From assembly GCA_026770575.1 (NCBI GenBank), contig MU657198.1, positions 37,359 through 47,451 of the forward strand: DNA of 10,093 nt, given 5' to 3'. The notes below the pieces were generated by a model. That model was given only the letters and a program-made list of their open reading frames with translations. It was not told where the DNA came from and ran no database searches. The DNA comes from Pelagophyceae sp. CCMP2097. Its lineage: Eukaryota > Sar > Pelagophyceae. Below, one piece after another: positions 6,326-10,093 of the stretch; the stretch's first letter is position 1; every line of letters begins with the position of its first letter. Position numbers and translations under genes: made by a program.

Positions 6326-7815
6326 TCAAATCCATGGGAAGAGCGTGTCACGAGGAACACCTGTTCGCGGCGGCGGCGCGCGGTGAAAATGCGCCGTGTT
6401 GAAGATAAGCACCGTCCCTGCCTTTTGGAAGCCGGCGGACGCGAGCTTGCCCAGCCCGGCCTTGCTGGAAGCCGATGCGAGAAAATCGGCGCGTTTTTCT
6501 CTGGATTAACAAGTGTAATCCAAGCCGGCGTACTCGACAAACTCCGTCGTGAGACCGTCGACTAAAAGGAAAATGGCGGCGACGATTGGCTCGAGGCAGT
6601 CGCGATGCATTCTCTGAGTCTCTGCGCCTGCAAGCATGACGGCGGGGAACTTGGACCCCACAGCGTCGACGTACGTTGCCACAAGGTCGCGGGCCGCTTG
6701 GAGCGCCTCTATCTCATCATTCTTCTTGATCTCGACCAAAGTACATTCCGTGGGAGCGACCGCGGCGGCCGAGCCTGATGCAAAGGCGCTTAGATGACGC
6801 GTACAGGGGCGTCAGAGCCCCCCCCCCCCCCCGGAAGACGAGCACGGACGCACCGACACCTCTGACACTCAGGTAGACGAGGCACCATTGGCCGTTGGCG
6901 ACTTTGAATTGTTGCGCCGATTTCTTCCCTGTCTCTCGCTTGGCCACGCCGAGCAGGACCGCGACGTGCTTGGCGTCGAGCTTTCCTTCGATGGTCGCAT
7001 ATCCCTTGCGCATCACCTAAAGCAAGGAGCGATTGGTCGCAGCCGGGGTATATGGGCCCCCGTAGGGGGTAAGCCCTTGAAGGGCGCGTATTCAAGGGCG
7101 AGAGGTATTCTGCAGTAGGAATTCTTAGTGGATTTGTAAGCTTTTTCCTGCCCCACCCGCTCCTCGATGCTCCTCCGCACAACGTCACACAAGCTACTCC
7201 CCAACACCCGCCCCTCTTTCCCCTTATCGCCCCGGTCGACCATCCCACCTCTTCACGGATCTCCTTGTCGCGGATGCCCAGGAAGCAGTTGCGCGCGCGG
7301 CCGGCCTTGGTCGTATGCGCCTTTAGAGCCTTTTGGGACGGACGGTCGTTTCGGAACGGTAGCACCGCGACGCCGACCGCTTCCGTGGCCATCGCCACGG
7401 ATGCGTACTCGACGCCGACGACCGTCTTCAACAGGACCTTTAAAGCTTCGGCGACGTAGATTGGCTTGACGAAGACGACGATTTCTTTCGCTTCCACTCC
7501 AGCCAGCGGAGGCGGTTGAAGCTTCAAGGCGACCTTGCCACTTTTTGTGCCGTCTTGACGCGTCTTGGATCCCGCGCGCCTTACCTATGGTGCGAAAATG
7601 TCGAGGGCTACGATGGACACCCCGGAAAATTCGTCGAATCTCACCCCGCTCGCGCGGAAGGGCCCGTCGCCAGAAAAGACGGCGGCCTTGGCTGCCTTTT
7701 TGTCGGTCTTGACCTTCTTTGCCGCCTCTGCACGTGCGGCGGCGGCATCTGCAGCGAGCTGGGTCGCGCGGTCGGCGTCGTCGGCGTCCCCCGTTAGCGT
7801 TCCGGAAGCGCGCAT
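6326..7815 (-). CDS. Multi-exon gene, phytanoyl-CoA-dioxygenase-like 2-oxoglutarate/Fe(II) oxygenase
   Basis: Exons on the - strand: 7815-7249, 7016-6860 and 6774-6326. Both introns (7017-7248 and 6775-6859) are GT-AG and keep one reading frame, ending at TGA 6328-6326. The ATG at 7815 lies on the edge of a hairpin-end module, so the true start may differ. N-terminal part: an Ala/Lys-rich helix, then strands such as KEIVVFVKPI, unrecognised. C-terminal part: ETQRMHRDCLEP carries an HxD iron site, followed by a strand-like AIFLLVDGLTTE. GTVLIFNTAHFHRAPPPRTG then VPRDTLFP carries the distal His with Arg 11 residues later, the H-x10-R that binds 2-oxoglutarate in this superfamily. Counting the unspliced frame these are H298, D300, H372 and R383. 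Two stops interrupt the frame: TAG (7587-7585) and TAA (6508-6506). Each can be removed by a short in-phase GT-AG intron: 60 bases (7644-7585, GTGAGA...CCATAG) or 42 bases (6542-6501, GTTTGT...ATCCAG). Otherwise it is a recent pseudogene. The substrate is unknown. Confidence 0.5.
6775..6859 (-). other. Intron 2 of the dioxygenase-like gene, 85 bases
   Basis: On the - strand the donor is AGAG|GTGTCGGTG, the acceptor is GCATCAG|GCTCGG, and a branch-like CATCTAAGC lies about 18 bases before the acceptor. Splicing joins one base of a Gly codon to two bases of the next exon, restoring the frame exactly. A run of 15 C on the + strand (6818-6832) lies inside, where length changes would do no harm. 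Confidence 0.5.
6818..6832. repeat. C15 homopolymer
   Basis: Fifteen consecutive C on the + strand. It lies within the inferred 85-base intron. It is also a likely place for sequencing-length error. Confidence 0.98.
7017..7248 (-). other. Intron 1 of the dioxygenase-like gene, 232 bases
   Basis: Donor GAAGAG|GTGGGATGG and acceptor CTTGCTTTAG|GTGATG on the - strand. Splicing joins REE to VMRKGYATIE in phase 0. The exon reading is protein-like on both sides, while the intron frame is not. The intron holds two hairpins: CCCTTGAA...CTTCAAGGG and CCCCCTACGGGGG. The second, with its flank GCCCATATAC, resembles the outer end of the hairpin module (CCCCTGCGGGG, then CCCTATGC). The 5-base word AGGTG occurs at both intron edges. 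Confidence 0.5.
7035..7066 (+). repeat. Degenerate hairpin-end module inside intron 1
   Basis: On the + strand GGTATATGGGCCCCCGTAGG followed by GGGTAAGCCC resembles the outer end of the other modules (GCATAGGGCCCCGCAGGGG). The stem-loop is kept (CCCCC/GGGGG around GTA), but the downstream core is not recognisable. The relation is suggestive and not proven. Confidence 0.35.
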
Positions 7816-7860
7816 AGGGCCCCGCAGGGGCCGAGAACCTATCACTATCTAAGCATGGCT
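7813..7860 (+). repeat. Hairpin-end module, copy 5
   Basis: CATAGGGCCCCGCAGGGGCC, then GAGAACCTATCACTATCTAA and GCATGGCT. It faces the - copy at 9573-9626, and both have the edge GCGCATAGGGCC. They therefore look like the two inverted termini of a unit of about 1.8 kb. On the - strand the outer edge supplies the ATG of the dioxygenase-like frame. Confidence 0.95.
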
Positions 7861-7900
7861 TCGTCTAAGAGCGATTTTAATTGATTCCTAATTTAATCTC

Positions 7901-7976
7901 GGTCTATTCTGAATCGATGCCAGAATCGATTCTCACACGATTTGAATAGACCCTGGAATCGATTCAGAATCGATTC
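7901..7976. repeat. GAATCGATTC palindrome cluster, left group
   Basis: Perfect GAATCGATTC occurs at 7923-7932, 7956-7965 and 7967-7976, with a near copy at 7911. An inverted repeat GGTCTATTC (7901-7909) and GAATAGACC (7944-7952) encloses the first two. Confidence 0.9.
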
Positions 7977-8023
7977 AAATGACGACCATAACCCATAAAA
8001 AGAAAATAGTTACAAATTCTGGC

Positions 8024-8064
8024 AAAAAAGTAGTCTCGAACTCAGACCCATACTATCACCGCTA
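8024..8064 (-). promoter_or_regulatory. Pol III-type box words with T-run
   Basis: On the - strand TAGCGGTGATAG (8064-8053) resembles an A box with one mismatch. It is followed by GTTCGAGAC (8041-8033), a full B-box match, and then by TTTTTT (8029-8024), a Pol III terminator. The box spacing is shorter than in an ordinary tRNA gene, and no cloverleaf can be drawn. A second B-box word, GGTTCGAATC, lies at 8139-8130 on the same strand. This may be a decayed tRNA-derived repeat. Confidence 0.3.
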
Positions 8065-8295
8065 AACATAAATGAGTCGCGTCCGACCCAATTTTGTTAT
8101 TCGGGACTCTAGTGTGCATATTTCATCCAGATTCGAACCCGCGTTCCGGCGGGCGAGTCTCGATCAATTACTTGACTGCATCTATGATATCCTCTCACAA
8201 CATCTGGTGCACTGTGAACTGTCACAGCTTGCATTATAAGTTTCCCTTGGTATATAAACTGTGTATTCAGAGGTCCACAACCCATCTCCCTCTCC

Positions 8296-8340
8296 GAGCG
8301 CGCTGCGCGCGCTTCGCGCGCGAGCAGCGCGCGCAGCGCA
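8296..8340. repeat. GCGC-rich hairpin
   Basis: GCGCGCTGCGCGCGC, TTC, then GCGCGCGAGCAGCGCGC can fold into an almost continuous stem with a three-base loop. Alternating purine-pyrimidine GCGC makes it also a Z-DNA candidate. It interrupts otherwise AT-richer sequence. Confidence 0.8.
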
Positions 8341-8469
8341 CCAAGCGCGAGGCCCCAGCGGCCGTCGCGGTGGCCGTTTCGAGTCGGACTCGGAGTCCAT
8401 TGGCAATCGCCGGAACGCGCGAAGGCATTCGCGTCACGGCCATTCGCGCAATTCGGACAAGGCGGATTC

Positions 8470-8528
8470 GAATCGATGCTGAATCGATTCCGAATCGATT
8501 CTCGATCAAATCCAGCTGGAATCGATTA
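8470..8528. repeat. GAATCGATTC palindrome cluster, right group
   Basis: Perfect copies lie at 8481-8490 and 8492-8501, with near copies at 8470-8477 and 8519-8528. The group mirrors that at 7901-7976 and lies directly before the terminal inverted repeat at 8547. Confidence 0.9.
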
Positions 8529-8629
8529 CTTTCGCTCTTAGACGTTCCCCGGGATATGTCGCCGAAAATAATCGCCAAAAAAATGTCGTCTAAATCGATT
8601 TCTGACACGGTCCGAATTTCAAACGGCCG

Positions 8630-8915
8630 CGAATCACGCTAAAAGCAGCGTTTTCGGACTCGCCGCTTCAGCGCGCGTCGAACGCGCTAAGTGGCGTCTT
8701 GCATCTCAAAACGGTCAATTTTTTTTAAAGAGTTAGGGTTAGGAGTTCCTAGTGTTAGGGTATTTTTTTTTTAGAAAACATTTACCCTAACCCTAACCCT
8801 GACTCTAACCTTAAACTTTAAAAAAAAAAAAGACCGTTTTGAGATTGGAAGCGCCATCTAGCGCAATCGCGCGCTGAAGCGGCGAGTTCGAAAACGCTAC
8901 TTTTAGCGCGATTCG
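8630..8915. repeat. 286-bp palindrome with TTAGGG-type repeats near its centre
   Basis: Arms of about 133 bases (8630-8762 and 8783-8915) are imperfect reverse complements around a 20-base AT-rich loop. Outer blocks: CGAATC(A/G)CGCTAAAAG and GCGTTTTCG; inner block: CTCAAAACGGTC. Next to the loop the left arm has GTTAGGGTTAGG and GTTAGGG, and the right arm has the complement CCCTAACCCTAACCCT. A T-run on the left and an A-run on the right also pair. Confidence 0.93.
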
Positions 8916-9000
8916 TGAAAGTTGCCTTTTCAGCGATAAACGTCCTTTTGAAAATTTGGAAGGGGGTCAAACTGACATATTTATCTCAGCTTAGAAGGCC

Positions 9001-9021
9001 AGTCGATTTTATATCAGCTTC
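9001..9021. repeat. Left member of a 21-bp inverted pair
   Basis: AGTCGATTTTATATCAGCTT plus C pairs with the reverse complement of 9425-9445, with 20 of 21 bases matching. The two enclose the long hairpin region. Confidence 0.9.
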
Positions 9022-9248
9022 ATGGTCCGTTAAGGCTTTGTTCGATTAACATTTCGTTATAAATGCAAATATTTGCAAATATTTGATGAAAATTTGGAAA
9101 GTAAGTGACATCTTTCCTCGCCAAAGTCACCATACCGACTTTCGTGCTATTCCAGGGGGCTGACGACGAGGAGACTTAGTCATACGGGCGCGGGATTAGA
9201 CGCTGTAACCCCCTGGCTTGGTGGGCCGGTCCGCAGCCCCTGGAGCAT

Positions 9249-9281
9249 ATTTCAATATTTTGACGCGCCAAATATTGAAAT
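9249..9281. repeat. Perfect 12-bp AT-rich hairpin
   Basis: ATTTCAATATTT (9249-9260), loop TGACGCGCC, then AAATATTGAAAT (9270-9281). It overlaps the outer left arm of the larger hairpin 9261-9405, so the two folds compete. Confidence 0.92.
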
Positions 9282-9405
9282 ATTTTCCAGAGGGCGGGGG
9301 ACGCTCCATTCAAGACCGCTAGTCTCGCCTCCTCACTGCGAGTCTGGCGGTCTTGAATGGAGCGTCTTACGCCCTCTGAAAAAAACTTAAAATTTTCGCG
9401 TCATC
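9261..9405. ncRNA. Long imperfect hairpin, RNA-precursor-like
   Basis: The inner stem is perfect over 20 pairs: 9300-9319 (GACGCTCCATTCAAGACCGC) with 9347-9366. The 27-base loop itself contains CTCGC/GCGAG. After a four-base internal loop the stem resumes with AGAGGGC/GCCCTCT, then looser A/T pairing, and ends with TGACGCG/CGCGTCA. The total is about 145 nt, with a stem of about 50. This shape would suit a small-RNA precursor or a transposon fold. No promoter or transcript evidence is visible, so the RNA label is tentative. Confidence 0.4.
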
Positions 9406-9424
9406 TTATGGAAGAGAGAGTCCC

Positions 9425-9445
9425 GAAGCTGATCTAAAATCGACT
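9425..9445. repeat. Right member of a 21-bp inverted pair
   Basis: GAAGCTGATCTAAAATCGAC plus T; partner of 9001-9021. GTTAGGGTA occurs shortly after, at 9477-9485. Confidence 0.9.
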
Positions 9446-9572
9446 GAGGCGTCTTTAGAGCAGCGGAGTGCGGAGGGTTAGGGTACGTGAGAGAGTTCCG
9501 GAATTCGGACCGTGCCAAAATTCGATTTCGACGTCATTTTTTGGCGATTCTTTTCGGTGACATGCCCTGGGG

Positions 9573-9626
9573 AGATATACAGTGATTAGATAGTGGTAGG
9601 CTCTCGGCCCCTGCGGGGCCCTATGC
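9573..9626 (-). repeat. Hairpin-end module, copy 6, joined to the terminal repeat
   Basis: On the + strand: AGATATACAGTGATTAGATA, GTGGTAGGCTCTC, then GGCCCCTGCGGGGCC and CTATGCG. It is contiguous with the right terminal repeat 9502-9572, so together they form the fullest end of the family, about 125 bases. Its inverted partner is probably 7813-7860. From 9627 to 9704 there is a short AT-rich spacer with no gene. Confidence 0.95.
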
Positions 9627-9710
9627 GCGGCGAGTCCGAATCACTTATTCACGTTGTGATTTACATTTTTTACCTATTACGGCGATTACTATCATCATAG
9701 TCACGGGCCC

Positions 9711-9768
9711 GGGGAGCCATACAGTGCTTAGATAGTGGTAGGCTCCCGGCCCCTGCGGGGCCCTATGC
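9711..9768 (-). repeat. Hairpin-end module, copy 7
   Basis: On the + strand: GGGAGCCATACAGTGCTTAG, ATAGTGGTAGGCTCC, then the hairpin CGGCCCCTGCGGGGCC and CTATGC. It lies 138 bases after copy 6 in the same orientation, without the terminal repeat on its inner side. The coding fragment at 9775 starts seven bases beyond its outer edge. Confidence 0.95.
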
Positions 9769-9774
9769 ACGTCC

Positions 9775-9971
9775 ATGGTCGTCGAGCTCCAGGTCCACCT
9801 GGTCCAGATCCTCGAGTTCAAGGCAAAGTCGCACGCCCATTACGAGTACTTTCGGACGTACTTCTCCGGTAACCTCGACGTCGTCGCCGAGCGCATGGAG
9901 GTCCTCGAGTCCATCAAATCTATCCACACTGGCAGCGTTACGTGAACGAAATGTACCAGGAGCTTAAACGG
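9775..9971 (+). pseudogene. Frameshifted fragment, RelA/SpoT-fold-like tail (tentative)
   Basis: From the ATG at 9775 the frame reads MVVELQVHLVQILEFKAKSH and AHYEYFRTYFSGNLDVVAER, to TGA at 9943-9945. The protein sense continues in another frame from 9912 (HQIYPHWQRYVNEMYQELKR), so one base appears lost near 9911. The ELQVHL strand followed by a charged helix with HxHYExFR recalls C-terminal parts of algal proteins with a RelA/SpoT-like nucleotidyltransferase fold. This is family memory and not proof, and catalytic residues would lie upstream and are absent. The 5' side is replaced by a hairpin module, and the 3' side runs into CGGGT-rich repeat. It is most likely a gene remnant. Confidence 0.4.
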
Positions 9972-10093
9972 TGTATTCGGGTCGGGTCGGGTTTTCAATT
10001 TGTGCTGAACCCTCGGGTCGCGGGTTTGTCGAGCGACCAAACCCGTCTTCTCGGGTCGGGTTCGGGTTCGGGCCACGGCCAGACCCGCGGGTC
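9972..10093. repeat. CGGGT/GGGTTC simple-sequence region
   Basis: GGGTCGGGTCGGGTT, AACCCTCGGGTCGCGGGTT, AAACCCGTC and GGGTCGGGTTCGGGTTCGGG alternate on both strands. The window ends in the 12-base palindrome GACCCGCGGGTC (10082-10093). Confidence 0.8.

Larger units (their letters stand above)
7861..8546. other. AT-richer, apparently non-coding interior of the repeat island
   Basis: Composition changes clearly from the GC-rich flanks. It holds a cluster of GAATCGATTC palindromes at both ends, two Pol III B-box-like words on the - strand, and a GCGC palindrome at 8296-8340. The + frame 8094-8642 opens with TTG and runs through these repeats into a terminal inverted repeat, so I do not accept it as a gene. 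Confidence 0.6.
8547..9572. mobile_element. Non-autonomous element with about 72-bp terminal inverted repeats
   Basis: The left terminus 8547-8619 and right terminus 9502-9572 are imperfect reverse complements, from CCCCGGG/CCCTGGGG on the outside to CACGGTCCGAATT on the inside. Shared blocks include GTCGCCGAAAA, AATCGCCAAAAAA and ATCGA. The same arms form the 165-bp element at 2222-2388. The interior has no credible frame. It contains a 286-bp palindrome with telomere-like repeats, an inverted pair at 9001 and 9425, and a hairpin around 9261-9405. On the right the terminus continues directly into the hairpin module 9573-9626. On the left the module lies 690 bases away at 7813. Confidence 0.82.

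Noticed and set aside
6790..7248. C-terminal part of the - frame that begins at 7527
   Set aside because: Past 7249 the reading becomes Gly/Arg-rich and out of frame with the next exon. The GT-AG intron 7017-7248 explains the change.
8100..8180. Complete tRNA gene on the - strand around the GGTTCGAATC word
   Set aside because: The sequence around the loop does not form a T stem, and no acceptor or anticodon stem could be drawn.
8094..8642. 182-codon + frame
   Set aside because: It opens at TTG, runs through a GCGC palindrome, GAATCGATTC repeats and a terminal inverted repeat, and is not protein-like over most of its length.
1892..9768. CRISPR array or bacterial-type transposon
   Set aside because: The repeats are irregularly spaced, occur on both strands and lack spacer structure. 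The introns and composition indicate a eukaryote.
9840..10076. 78-codon - strand frame
   Set aside because: Shadow of the frameshifted + fragment and of the CGGGT-rich repeat.

Overview
The window looks like nuclear DNA of a GC-rich unicellular eukaryote, most likely a marine microalga such as a stramenopile or haptophyte. I cannot name the genus. The reasons are exons with GC-rich third positions broken by short GT-AG introns, TTAGGG-type telomere-like repeats, long disordered Ala/Pro/Gln/Asp proteins, and many dispersed repeats and inverted repeats. There are no bacterial-style gene clusters or ribosome binding sites. High GC makes many long open frames meaningless, so few genes can be supported.

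Layout. 1-1890 is GC-rich sequence dominated by tandem and low-complexity repeats, with no gene I can support. 1892-2451 looks like a small transposon-like unit: two inverted copies of a recurring hairpin module surround a 165-bp snap-back element. 2817-4047 (+) is the terminal exon of a disordered, acidic, Gln/Pro-rich protein. 4048-5046 is mostly degenerate repeats built from GGCCGTC and GAGACG words. 5119-5762 (+) holds exon pieces of at least one further gene, including a WW-like domain. 5834-5965 carries two direct copies of the hairpin module. 6326-7815 (-) is the best gene: a multi-exon model whose C-terminal half has the HxD and H-x10-R motifs of a phytanoyl-CoA-dioxygenase-like 2-oxoglutarate/Fe(II) enzyme. 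7813-9626 is an AT-rich island bounded by inverted copies of the module; inside it is a 1-kb element with about 72-bp terminal inverted repeats, a 286-bp palindrome containing telomere-like repeats, and a long RNA-type hairpin. 9711-9768 is one more module copy, followed directly by a frameshifted gene fragment (9775-9971) and CGGGT-rich simple sequence to the window end.

The unifying theme is a family of about 60-bp modules. Each has a perfect GGCCCC/GGGGCC hairpin at its outer edge. They open on the + strand on the left and close on the - strand on the right, as transposon termini do. Several copies place an ATG exactly at the outer edge, and two of them abut coding sequence. This family, its nested arrangement and its relation to the dioxygenase-like gene are the most interesting content of the window.
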